DNA of 64,000 bases from Ananas comosus (lineage: Eukaryota > Streptophyta > Magnoliopsida > Poales > Bromeliaceae): contig NC_033631.1 of assembly GCF_001540865.1 (NCBI RefSeq), positions 9,900,998 through 9,964,997 on the forward strand. The letters are read 5' to 3'. A program made the position numbers and the translations under genes. The notes below the pieces were generated by a model that searched no databases, was not told the DNA's origin, and saw nothing but the letters and a program-made list of their open reading frames with translations. Shown one piece after another: positions 10,852 to 21,033 of the stretch; within the stretch, counting starts at the first letter, position 1; the number at the start of each line of letters is the position of its first letter.

Positions 10852-12664
10852 GGCCATCCAAAGCACATACATAACCTTTTAGGTCATCAAAGCAAATACC
10901 TAAACTAAGCAAATGCCTACACATACACACCCAAAAAAAGAAAAAAGAAAAAGAAAAAGAAAAAGAGAGTAAAGTGTTTCTTGAACCAATTTATTCGAAC
11001 AACATTTATTGTATCAGTTATGTCAAAGGGCCCTAAAAATAAAAGCAAAATAGTAATGCCATATTCTATTTTAATCTATTTAATTTTTGATAAAAAGTAT
11101 CAAATTTTGCGAATTATATGCCTTAGATGCAGCCTCTAGTGTCATCAAATCATATAACCTTTGAACAAGTATCAAATCATTCAATAAACATCACATAGTT
11201 CCAATGAATATTATTGTTTCTTTCTAAATTTGGACAAAAAAAAATTGGTAAATGAGCAGGTGAAAAATATCGTGGTGATCGGTCACAGCCGTTGCGGCGG
11301 TATCAAAGGGCTCATGTCGATCACCGACGATGGAACTACCTGCAGGTAAGGAATATGTTTTACTCATTATTACCAAAATCATGTAAATCTATAATTAACA
11401 ATTGGAGGAAAAACCACCTGACGTTCTAAATTCAAATTTGATCTCTTCTTCTGATTATGAGCGTGTGTATATAGCTCCCCAAAATCCTTCCATTAATCCT
11501 AGGTTGTTGAATCTTCTCTGCTCGTTAAAAGCTTTTTACTTCTGCTATACGATCATGAACATTAGATGTACACCGTTCGGTTGAGAATGTGCTCAGTTGT
11601 ACACAGCCGTCGAGTAGTGATCGGACCGACTCGATCAATACATTTTTACTCCATATTTATTCATTTGTTGCTTTCCTCTTGCTCTGAATTGTTTTTGTGG
11701 CTTTGCTTTGCGAGGCAGTCACTTCATAGAAGATTGGGTTAAGATCTGCTCGCTCGCCAAAGAGAAAGTGAAGGCCGCCCACGGTGAATTGCCTTTCCAG
11801 GATCAGTGCACCCATTGCGAAAAGGTGCCTTCCTCGATCCTCATTTATTGTGCGCTTTTTTTGGTATGCTTATCATGTGCGGTGAAGATTCTTTAGATTT
11901 CCCTGCAATTCCTATGCACAAAAACGATTGTTAAAATGATATTCATCAAAAGTAAACTTGGGCTGCTTGGAACCCGTTAGGATGAATGAACATCTCGTTC
12001 AGCATATAGCTGGCATGTGATGATTGGTTGATGCGGGTTGCGGAAAAAGGTGTGCAACGATATTCTATATGCAGCTCTCAAGTTGATTTTCGCTAAGTGC
12101 GATAATTCACCTCATAGATAAAATGCAGCATACTAAAAGAATTGTTGTTATGAGGAAATTATAATGAAGTTTAATGGAAGTCTTTAGATTGCAATCGAAA
12201 TAAAAGTTTCCTACACTGCACAGGCTATCACTAAATAATTTATTCAGACAGAGGTTCTTACAGATACCAAGTCATTGACCAGTTCTACTTGAAGTTAGCA
12301 CACCAAATGTGTTTCTTGACTGCAAAAAGAAAAAAATATCAATCACTTATGGCTTAAGCAAAAACATGATTTAACGAAGAAAAGGCTGTCAAAATCCTAG
12401 AAAAGTCGTACTGAAACAGCATTTCACAAGAATCTCCAGGAGCCCAAAGAGGAACATATACTCTCAGGTTAATGCAATGCCTACATGGTTTTGCTCTGCT
12501 AAGATGAATTTTATACTAAATGTTTGCAGGAGGCCGTGAATGTGTCCCTTGAGAACCTGAAGACATATCCCTTCGTCAAAGAAAGACTAGAGGACAACAA
12601 ATTGAAGCTAATTGGTGCGCACTATGATTTCGTCAGCTGCAACTTTGAAACCTGGGAGATATAA
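6148..12664 (+). CDS. Beta-carbonic anhydrase, probably cytosolic
   Basis: The enzyme interconverts CO2 and bicarbonate, using zinc. Seven coding exons join in frame: 6148-6206, 6546-6594, 8158-8274, 9525-9578, 11260-11345, 11719-11824 and 12530-12664 (TAA). All have GT-AG borders and give about 201 residues, the usual length of the mature plant enzyme. The start [20 protein letters not shown] is the typical N-terminus of the plant family. Zinc ligands and catalytic dyad are visible: Cys and the Asp-Arg pair in [11 protein letters not shown], then His and Cys in GHSRCGG. The C-terminal part [16 protein letters not shown] and HYDFV is also typical. No transit peptide is encoded, so a cytosolic location is inferred. 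The first, third and fourth coding introns hold repeats or are long (up to 1.7 kb). A polyadenylation signal (aataaa) lies at 12831. Confidence 0.93.
6873..7055 (-). mobile_element. 5'-truncated LINE tail with target-site duplication
   Basis: On the minus strand this ends in the window's LINE-type tail: 'gatagcgtgctacctattctc' followed by an A-rich run. It is bracketed by a 15-bp duplication with one mismatch (tctatgcaaactctt at 6858-6872, tctatgcagactctt at 7056-7070). It lies in the second coding intron of the carbonic anhydrase gene, antisense to it. Confidence 0.65.
7244..7414 (+). repeat. Three tandem copies of a 57-bp unit
   Basis: 'atatttgcatgtcctgtact' starts at 7244, 7301 and 7358, an exact period of 57. 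The copies differ at only a few positions (for example 'taacgct' in the first, 'tgcgct' in the others). The array is intronic, between the carbonic anhydrase exons ending at 6594 and starting at 8158. Confidence 0.9.
8539..8791 (-). mobile_element. 5'-truncated LINE-type insertion with 13-bp target-site duplication
   Basis: It is flanked by identical 'aaagctgatcttt' at 8526-8538 and 8792-8804. On the minus strand it ends in 'gcggtagcatgctaccttctc' and a T/A-rich tail shared with the other LINE fragments here. It lies in the carbonic anhydrase intron 8275-9524, antisense to the gene. Confidence 0.7.
10719..10847 (+). mobile_element. LINE 3'-tail fragment
   Basis: A T-rich start leads into 'ttatagcctagtttatattt', 'gaacgaaacggatagcaaac' and a long A run, the 3' end of the local LINE family. 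'cttggcc' on both sides (10710-10716 and about 10849) suggests a short target-site duplication. It lies in the carbonic anhydrase intron 9579-11259. Confidence 0.55.
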
Positions 12665-12869
12665 ATGAGTGTGAAGTACACTTGTATCTTTGAGTATGGA
12701 AAGGTTAATTATGCAATAATTCTAAGTTTCTTGTCGAGGTTCGTATAATGCATAATTTGTATCTTTTGTGATACAAAACAACACATGACCTTAATTTGTG
12801 AACAGCTACTTTTTGATGAACTTGGTCGCTAATAAAATTTTTAAATTTGCCACCTTGTGCTTGGTATTC

Positions 12870-14325
12870 CTACATCGCAGAGTCTATATTATAAGCAATG
12901 TGTTGTTTTATTCCCTGCTATTATCTATTCCGACTAATCAACCATTTATTTCTGTACAAAGTGATGAATATGGCTAAAAGCCTATAGCCTCTAACAAGGA
13001 GGTCAAAAAAGCACTAAACTAAAATAGTCTTGTATCATCTCTGGTCCTACATTCATAACGAATGACATTCATCAAAAGAAAACTTCTAGTAATTGTATTA
13101 TGTGCAACATCTTAACATCACAAACTATAGCACCAGAAGACAACGCTGTATGTCGACCACATCATATAAATATAATCATAATGCATAAAAGAGATTGTTG
13201 AAATAGGGTGACAAAGTTTAAAAGAAATCAAATTCTGAAGCATTTACTAGATAGAGGTTTGTGTTTTATGTTTTTCCTTTCTGTCATTTGGCATACAACA
13301 TAGAACAGTTAACGGGAAAAATAGTGAAAATAATCAACTATAAAAGCTCTAAAAATTGAAATCTCCAATTTATGCTCCCTACATGAAGTAATAATGCATA
13401 TTTTCCTGTTTTCCTCAGGTGAATACTATAGGATATTAGAAAGCACATGCCACAGGGAAATCAAATTGTTTAATTTCAAAAAGAGATGCCAAGGGAACAG
13501 AACTGATTTGAGTAGAAAACTCCTCACCTTCGCATAGTAAATCAGCCTAGCAAGTAGCTCTGTTACAACTAAATGATAGCAGAGATATTCACACAAATGC
13601 CAGACCATCACTAAATTTTAATTCTATAACCTTTTTTTTGGCGAGCAAATTCTGCCATTAATTTGAGGACAGACTGCTTAAGAGAATCAACAACAGAATA
13701 ATAAGAAATATAGTTAATGTGCTTTACCATTACTTTGTCCACAATTGAAATTCCATTCCCTGTATGACTATCACTAGAATCATAAGCAGCACCCTGCTAA
13801 CAACAATCCATCCAAATGTTTGACTTCCTGTAAGATGAATAAGATTTCAAGCTCAACTTAGCCTTTCATTGTTTTAATCTACTATACCTTTCACACTGTT
13901 TCCCCAGCTCGCCTGACAGTCTCATCTGATTAATTGCACCTTGAATGTTGAAAACCAGGGATCCTCCTATCTGGATTAAGTTCACATTATGCGATATTAG
14001 ATGTCAACCTCGTACTATGATTCGCATTTAGGCTCCATTTGGGACCTCATTGACCTGAACTGACTTCGCCATATTACTTCATTTGTTTCTGTAGAAAACC
14101 AAGCAGCCTGCAGACCATATTCCTTTGGTTGCGAAGGAACTTAGCCACCAGAACAGAAAAGCAGCCTCCCACATGCTTTTGCTTTCACCATTCTGCTTGC
14201 ATGGATGTTTCATCCGCCTTAACACGGCTTATCTTTCTTCTAAAATTCTTCATGATCCGAGATACAAATGCAATTGCTAGCTTCTCACTATGCCAAAAAA
14301 GTTCTTTTTTCCTCTTAGCTTATAT
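12870..14325. other. Intergenic region between convergent genes
   Basis: It separates the 3' end of the carbonic anhydrase gene from the 3' end of the PPR gene. No frame is convincing. Some words ('attcatcaaaagaaaact', 'agaggttt') weakly repeat parts of the last carbonic anhydrase intron, perhaps an old duplication. Part may be PPR 3'-UTR. Confidence 0.4.
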
Positions 14326-15903
14326 CTAACAATTATGTCTTATATCCTCAACATATCCATTCAAGCCCACTTTTGAAGTGCAATCCAACGTATCATAAAT
14401 ATCTCCACTCATAGGAAGCGATTGATCCCCAACAAGGAACTCATTAACCACGCCTTCTACCTCGATCGAGCTACATCCTGGCTCAAGCTCAACCCCTCTT
14501 CTCTCCATTCTTTCTCTCACCTCAACTGCTTCCTTCCACCTCCCACTGGATGCATACAGGTTTGCAAGAAGCACATAATGTCCAGCATGTTTGGGCTCTA
14601 GCTCAATTAACACTTTTCCAACAGCTTCTCCCAATTCCGTATTCCCGTGAGCTCTACATGCACCAAATAATGATCCCCACACCCTTGAATTTGCCTTCAT
14701 GGGCATGCTCTCTATAAGTTCCAATGCCTCCTTAAGAAGCCCGGCTTTCCCAAGCAGGTCCACCATGCAACTATAGTGCTCCACCTTTGGCGACACATCG
14801 TGCACCTTACTCATGCTCTCAAAGCGCTTCATCCCTTCGTCGACCAAACCCGCATGGCTACATGCCCCAAGAACACCAATAAAGGTCATATCGTCAGGCT
14901 TTATTCCTTCAAAAACCATTTCATCGAAAAGTGCCAAAGCCTCTGTCCCTTTACCATTCAATCCTACTCCAGTAATCATTGTGTTCCACAAATCAACCCC
15001 TCTTTCCATCATTCTATCAAACAATTGCCATGCGCTTCTCACATCACCGCACTTGAAATACATGCTCACCAAACTAGTCCTCACATTCGGCGTCCATTCC
15101 ACTGCTTCCCTCTCTAGGTAAGCATGAACCCACCTCCCTTCTAGAAGGGCACCCAGCTCGGCAACCGCGACGAGCACACTAACCAAAACCGAAGCGATTG
15201 GCCGAATCCTCGAAACCAACATCTCCCGAAACAGGACCAGAGCCTCCCCCGGCCTCCCACTCTGAACATACCCCGCGATCAGCGCGCTCCAAGAAACCAA
15301 ATTTCTCTCCGGCATTTCGTCGAACAGTTCCCTCGCAACACCCAACTCGCCCGATTTCGCGTACCCCGAGAGCAGCGCGGTCCAGGCGCTCACCTTCGCA
15401 TCGGGAACCGCGTCGAAGACCTTGCGGGCGCCGGCGGAGCGGCCGCACGTGGCGTAGAGGTGGACCAAGGAGGCGTGGACGAAGGGGTCGGAGCCGAGCC
15501 CGAGCTTGAGGATCAGGGCGTGGAGGAGCTCCCCGTCGCGGAGGGAGCGGAGCTGGGCGAAGGCCTTGAGAGCGAGGGGGAAGGTGTAGCGGTTCGGCTC
15601 GGCGGCGGCGGCGGCGCCGCCGCCCCGGAGGCGGCGGAGCATGCGGCGGAGGAGGGCGGCGGCGGCGGAGGGGAGGCGGTGGGAGAGGAGGGAGGAGAGG
15701 AGGGTGTTGTACATAAAGGGGGAGGGGTCGGGGGAGAGGCGGAGGAGGGCGAGGGCCTCGGAGAGCGCGGAGGGGCGGAGGCGGAGGTGGGACTCGAGGA
15801 GGTTCCCGGCGACGAAGGAGTCGCGGACGAGGCCGGAGACGATGGCGTGGGCGACGACTCGGGGGAGGTGCTTTGGGTCGAGGACGAGGTGGTGGTGGCC
15901 CAT
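14326..15903 (-). CDS. PLS-class pentatricopeptide repeat protein, E-type
   Basis: An intronless PPR protein, probably an organellar RNA-binding factor. From the ATG at 15903 (MGHHHLVLDPKHL) it has about 525 residues. An in-frame ATG upstream at 16059 would add 52 residues rich in Ser, Pro, Arg and Phe that could be a targeting sequence, so the start is not settled. Repeats of P, L and S type follow in series, e.g. VSAWTALLSGYAKSG, NLVSWSALIAGYVQSG, VDLWNTMITGVGLNG and PDDMTFIGVLGACSHAG. The end has E-domain features: SRVWGSLFGACRAHGN, HYVLLANLYASSGRW and PGCSSIEVEGVVNEFLVGD. The sequence stops soon after NGYVEDIRHNC, so there is no DYW deaminase domain and any E+ part is short. E-type PPR proteins often guide C-to-U editing with a separate deaminase (family knowledge). 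The 5' half is extremely GC-rich and the 3' half much less so. It is convergent with the carbonic anhydrase gene. Confidence 0.92.
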   Translation of the reverse strand: MGHHHLVLDPKHLPRVVAHAIVSGLVRDSFVAGNLLESHLRLRPSALSEALALLRLSPDPSPFMYNTLLSSLLSHRLPSAAAALLRRMLRRLRGGGAAAAAEPNRYTFPLALKAFAQLRSLRDGELLHALILKLGLGSDPFVHASLVHLYATCGRSAGARKVFDAVPDAKVSAWTALLSGYAKSGELGVARELFDEMPERNLVSWSALIAGYVQSGRPGEALVLFREMLVSRIRPIASVLVSVLVAVAELGALLEGRWVHAYLEREAVEWTPNVRTSLVSMYFKCGDVRSAWQLFDRMMERGVDLWNTMITGVGLNGKGTEALALFDEMVFEGIKPDDMTFIGVLGACSHAGLVDEGMKRFESMSKVHDVSPKVEHYSCMVDLLGKAGLLKEALELIESMPMKANSRVWGSLFGACRAHGNTELGEAVGKVLIELEPKHAGHYVLLANLYASSGRWKEAVEVRERMERRGVELEPGCSSIEVEGVVNEFLVGDQSLPMSGDIYDTLDCTSKVGLNGYVEDIRHNC

Positions 15904-16254
15904 GGACCGGACCGGTCGAACGGCGGGCGGTGGCGGGAGTAAACCGGAAAAGGAAAAAGGTACTGAACCGGACCGGTCTAGGGTGGGCTGAAGCGTGAAG
16001 GGAAGGAAGAAAAGTGGGAAGAACTTAGTGCAAGGAACAGGTCTAATGGACCTGACCAATAAGAATGCAATGATGCAATGTCATTGTGGACAGAAGTTAT
16101 TATTGCCTGCACCGGGTGTATCCGTCTATCACGCGTATCGAGTTCTAACTTCTAAGTGCTAACTCTAGCAAACTCCTAATTTTATGTATACTCTTTTATT
16201 TAATTTAACTTCATATTTTGAAGCCATTGAAGTGTCTTGTACCTAAATATGATG

Positions 16255-16323
16255 AATTAATAAATAAATAAATAAACGAAGCGGGTAGTGTGCTACCTAT
16301 CTCTCAAAAAAAAAATAAAAATA
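16255..16323 (+). mobile_element. SINE/LINE 3'-tail fragment
   Basis: 'acgaagcgggtagtgtgctacctatctctc' in essence, followed by an A-rich run; written in parts: 'gaagcgggtagtgtgctacc' then 'tatctctcaaaa'. It matches the 3' end of the local SINE family. The 5' part is missing. Confidence 0.5.
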
Positions 16324-16387
16324 TTATAATATCCTATAACCCCTATATAGCAATGATATTTTAAATGAACAAAGCAGATAATATAGC

Positions 16388-16650
16388 ACACTACGGCTTA
16401 GTTTGGTATTGAGGTCTATCTAACACTATTAGATAAAATAGAGTTGAGAAAAAAATATATAGGGATGGAGTTGAGAAAAAAGCATATAAGGATATGCTTC
16501 TGTGTTATCTGGTGGAACCGCAGAAAATATATCATAACCGACTCATCACGATATGTGGAACACAATATTACGTACGGAAACAAACAGAGTATTTTTCCAG
16601 CGTACTTTCTCACGAATCTCCCCGCAATCCCAAACGAAACATACCTTTCT
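16388..16650. mobile_element. TIR MITE, single-unit sibling of the copy at 55743
   Basis: It shares with 55743-56090: 'ggcttagtttggtattga' at the left, 'ctatctaac', 'ctattagataaaat', 'atatatcataaccgactcat', 'caatattacgtacggaaaca' and, near the right end, 'ccgcaatcc' and 'aaacgaaac'. The ends form an imperfect inverted repeat. Here the internal 'caatattacgtacgg' unit occurs once; in the other copy it occurs three times. Confidence 0.7.
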
Positions 16651-16659
16651 AAAAAAAAT

Positions 16660-19620
16660 AAAAAAATCTTCAGTCTAGTTTGTACGTTATCGGTAATGCA
16701 AAAATTTTCTTGTTACTAAGTTATTTTTTATCATGAAACATTTGAATAAACGATCGACTTCATTAAACATGTTATACACTATTAAGATATATCTCGAAAT
16801 AAAATTTTATATATTTTTTTACATTATTTAGCAAATGAACAAAAGGCCTGAAAATTAATAATTTTAATAGTCTATTTGATGTATTTATAAGTTTAATGTT
16901 GTAGAACAATCTAAATCCAGTAAAATAATAAAAAAAAAACTTTTCACTATTAGAACAAGATGAACAATTTAGATCTAAATTTTAAGTATTTTTTTATTAT
17001 TTTTATGAGATTTTTACTTTCAATCATTTATTTTGAAACTATTTATTTTACAGATAACTAATATTGAAAATTAAATTAATTTTTAAATACTTTCAATAAT
17101 ACAAATTTTATTTAACAAAATCGATCGCCGATTAGAATATTTTATCATGAAAAATAACTTAACAGCATTGAGACATTCGCCCTACCGATAACATTCAAGC
17201 TTAGTTCCGGAATACACTCCAGTAAAGTAACCAATTTGGCAAATATGCTACTTGTAATTTTAAAAATTAAATATAAATTTTACATTTAATTAAGACAATT
17301 TTAAATTTTTAATATTAAAAAAAAGTATAGAAAGATTAATTACTGTAAATTAAATTTACTTATAAATAAAAATAATGTAAAATTTATATTTTTTTGAATA
17401 TACGAGTAGCATTGCTCTTCAGCAAGATGAATTTCTCCATTGTGCCAGCAATCTAATAATCAAATATAATCATAAATTATGAACTCTAAAGAAGGGCTTC
17501 TCATATTTGGCGTATATTTTGGGGCTTGCGTATATTTTAAATTTGGGATTCACTTAAAACACACATAGTTAATGTGATATGAACTTATAAATAAATAAAA
17601 AATAATGATAAAATTTTCACTATAAGGGGACCAATTTGCATATTTCCACACAGGGATTGCAGATGATTCGCCTCGTAGTGAGAAATGCATTAAAATTCGG
17701 GTAGGTGGGAAGTAATTTAGAGCGTCTCATGGGCCATTTTTGTCACATGAAAAAAAAGAAAAATAAAAAATAGAAAATGGGCCCTAGTACCTCTTCAAAA
17801 GCCGAGTGCAAGCCGCTCTATTTAATTTGTAATTGGTGCATCAAAATTATCAGTGATATTATTAAGAAACAAAATTTTAACAGAGATGCATCAAATTTAC
17901 TTAACCTGATATTTAATTTGATATTATTATATTAAACAAATTTTATATGTTACTGGTTAATATCGCTTCTCCTTTATAAATTATTACACCACCGTCTAAT
18001 ATTTTCAATAAATGAAAATTAATACATGCTTAATTTAGAAGTGGACATGCTACCGATCTCTCTGGTCCAAGTTGATTAAGAGATTCAGCCATTCAGAATA
18101 CATCTTAAAATTTCAATTTAAGTTCAGAATGAGGTAGAATATTATTGTCGAAATGAGTTTACGGACTAAAAGAGATATATTAGATGATACAAACAAAATA
18201 TTTTTTATAACTAAATTTAATATTGTCATAGCAAGTATGTTATATTTAGTTATGTTTCGATGTTTTTTTTTTTTTTTTTTTTTTGGCTATGGCAATATCC
18301 AACACAAAAATTTTAGTGCAATCCAAACTTGATATTAATGGATAAGTAATGTTAATAGATAAGTGATATTATTATATTAATAGATGCTAAGTGCGTATTC
18401 ACAAAGAGGAATTAAAATATAATATTGATTATTATTAAGTCAAATTTGTTAATTGCGTCAACGAAGATAAATAGATCAGCCTTAAATTGGAAATAAATAT
18501 ACTGACATGACACCTGTGACAATAGTACAAAATCCATTAAAATCTTCCATAAATACCGCTGCCTCATTGCCCTTAAAAGTGAAAAACTAAAGTATATAAT
18601 GTAGTAATTATATTGCTGATACGATATTTTCAGTTAATTAAATAATTTTTTAGAATTCATTGATTCTATTAAAAATTTTAAAAAAATATTTTTATTATAT
18701 TTTTCTCTCAAAAAAATAGATGTGATTAGTTGTTGATATAGATGTTATGATATAACTTTTATATAAAAGTAGGTTTTTATGTAGCAATAAAGTATTTTAA
18801 ATCAATCAAATTTTTTTACAAAATAATAATTGTCTTTTTTAAAAAATTGTGATGAGATGGGTATATTTTTGGGGGTAGTTGTTTGGTACTATGAATGATG
18901 CCATATTGCCATGCCACTACTACATTTTAGAATTTTTCCTTCAAAAGATCCTTTTTCATAGCTCTTTCGGAAAAGATGAAAAATATACGAAAACCTCTTA
19001 AAGTTCAGAATTTTTGTAATCGAATATCTAAATTTTCAACTTGGTAATGAACTTTTAAAATTTTCTCAAATTGTTCAATAGATCTATTTCTTTGGCTGAA
19101 GTTTCTAATTAGACAATTATTTTAGTCACACATTTTATATATAATTCTACAAAATTTTAGAAACACAAATATCAATTAAAATATATAAAAAATAATGAGA
19201 ATAAAAAAGATTCAACTATTTTATTACTAAAATCAAGGAGAAAAAAAAATTATGTTTTTATATTTTAAAGCCTTACAAAGTTATTATTATATGCATAATA
19301 TATCATCAAAACGGCTATGTAATTAATAATTTCGATCCACAATTTTGATAAAATTTTACAAATAATTTAATTTTCAAAATTTAAAGCCCACACATCTCAT
19401 TGTAAAATAGCTAAATTTCAGATAGCCTCTGTACAATTTTCCCCTCGTACAAAAAAATAAAAATAATAATAAAAAAAAAAAAACGCCTATCCAAGTGCAT
19501 TAAACACTGGTATATTAATAAGAAACCGCTCCATCCATGGGCAAAAATATAAGCCTAATTTGTGAAGCATTCATCAGCCAAGATTACAAGTCCACACTAT
19601 GTCGGCATTAAATAGAATTG
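16660..19620. other. Gene-free AT-rich intergenic region
   Basis: No supported coding region was found. It contains a foldback element (17239-17415), a poly-T tract near 18267, and possibly a diverged foldback at about 18980-19450 whose ends look weakly inverted. The sequence is AT-rich and low in complexity. Confidence 0.5.
17239..17415. repeat. Short foldback MITE (~177 bp)
   Basis: The left arm 'gcaaatatgctacttgtaat' and following 'atataaattttacatt' are inverted at the right as 'aatgtaaaatttatattt' and 'acgagtagcattgc'. The arms are about 45 bp and imperfect. Confidence 0.65.
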
Positions 19621-19628
19621 AATTGATC

Positions 19629-19636
19629 TTTAAATA
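19629..19636 (+). promoter_or_regulatory. TATA-like box of the PMEI-like gene
   Basis: 'tttaaata' lies about 70 bp upstream of the ATG at 19702. The spacing leaves room for a short leader. It is a weak match in an AT-rich region. Confidence 0.35.
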
Positions 19637-19701
19637 CCAACCTAACAGTTCGAAGCCAAACCAAAAGTGTGAAATTTTTTTTTAAAAAAAAGGTAAAAAA
19701 A

Positions 19702-20295
19702 ATGGATGCATCGATCGTGTCTGTGCTTGCTCTCTTCCTCCTCGTCTCTTTTTCCGATCCGGGCGCAGTCGACGCGCACGTGAACGTCGACACGGCGTGC
19801 CGCAACGTGTCGGCCGGCCGCGTCGACTACGCCTTCTGCGTGTCGGTGCTCCGCGCGGTCCCGAACAACACGGAGTCGGACTTCCGGTCGCTGGCGTTCT
19901 ACGCGTCCAAGTTCGCGCTGGACAACTACACGCACACGATCGACGTCGCCAGCCGGCTGATCGGCAGCAGCACCAGCACCAGCAGCCGTGCAGGCCGTCG
20001 ACAAGACGGAGACGGAGACGGAGGCGACGAGGACGAGAGGCGGGACGCGCTGAAGCAGTGCGTGCGCTACTACACCGTCGGCACGCACGCCCTGCAGCTC
20101 GCGATCGACAAGATCGGGTATCCCGACTTCACCTGCCTCGACCACGACTACGTGCTGTCTGCCGGGGCCGGCACCGTCTGCAACTCGATCTGGAGGTATC
20201 TCGGCCACCCGTCGCCCATCGCCAGGGAGACCGACTACTCCGACCGCCTCAACAGCCTCGCCCGCCAGCTGGCCAAGTCTATTCCTCGGCACTAA
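19702..20295 (+). CDS. Secreted PMEI / invertase-inhibitor family protein
   Basis: A single-exon gene for 197 residues. The ATG at 19702 is preferred over the one at 19669 because it begins directly with a signal peptide (MDASIVSVLALFLLVSFSDPG, cleavage near AVDA-HV). The mature protein has the pattern of the pectin-methylesterase/invertase inhibitor fold. Two early cysteines (TACRNVS and YAFCVSVL) would form one disulfide. A Cys in KQCVRYYTVGTHAL, and others in FTCLDHDYV and GTVCNSI, supply the second. Family members bind cell-wall or vacuolar invertase, or pectin methylesterase, in the apoplast; the target cannot be told from sequence. A charged insert (about residues 100-115, rich in Arg, Asp and Gly) between the first hairpin and the bundle is unusual. 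The gene is a GC-rich island in AT-rich DNA and converges on the TPR gene. Confidence 0.85.
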   Translation: MDASIVSVLALFLLVSFSDPGAVDAHVNVDTACRNVSAGRVDYAFCVSVLRAVPNNTESDFRSLAFYASKFALDNYTHTIDVASRLIGSSTSTSSRAGRRQDGDGDGGDEDERRDALKQCVRYYTVGTHALQLAIDKIGYPDFTCLDHDYVLSAGAGTVCNSIWRYLGHPSPIARETDYSDRLNSLARQLAKSIPRH

Positions 20296-21033
20296 CTAAT
20301 GCGTTGTATTCGAAGTGTGATTTGAAACAGTAGATTGTTGTTTGTCGATCAGGTAATGTGTGATTTTGTTGGCACGTTAATAAGTCCGGTGTGTGTAGTA
20401 GAAATTTCAAATTAAAATTTTTATTTTTTATTTTTATTTTTCGACTGTAAGTTTATCTCGAATTTAGTCAAGTTTGTTTGAACTTTTTAAATTTTGAATT
20501 TTGTAATTTAAAAATATTATTTGTCTAGTGATCAGGCGGTCACAAATCTGCTTTATGTTTGCTTTAAAAATTTTTAATTTCTTAGGCAAATGATGTTGTA
20601 AATTCGTGAAATTAAAAAATGAAGAATCTTAAATAGTCTAAATCAAGTTTAATACGGATTTGCTACCATCGGAAACAGCACGTTTCAGATTATGGAAATC
20701 TCCCATCTATCATATGATTATGACTAATTATTTTTCTGATATTAATTTGATACAGAAGAACCCATAGATTTTTCCAATGCAATTTAATCCGGGAAGTTTA
20801 ATTTGATGCGCAAATATAACATCCTATTGTTGTGGTGATATATATTCTGTAAACATAATAATAATGTTGTGAAGCTTTTAAGTTGAATGACCATAAGGCG
20901 ATGTGCTACTCAATCCAAACCACGACTGCGAAAGCTGTTTGATTCGAATAAATCATCAAAAATATAATCATAATCATTACAAACCAACCATAGTTTATTG
21001 TTTAAAACATGAGGGGAAAAAAAGAATGCGGTA
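20296..21033. other. Intergenic region between convergent genes
   Basis: AT-rich, with no frame or repeat I recognise. It must hold the 3'-UTRs of both flanking genes. Confidence 0.5.

Noticed and set aside
15460..15942. Long plus-strand frames opposite the PPR gene
   Set aside because: They arise from the high GC of the PPR 5' half; their Gly/Glu/Val repeats have no domain logic and the minus frame is clearly the coding one.
19642..20292. 216-codon minus frame opposite the PMEI-like gene, and a second plus frame
   Set aside because: Shadow frames of a GC-rich gene. Only the frame with a signal peptide and spaced cysteines fits a family.
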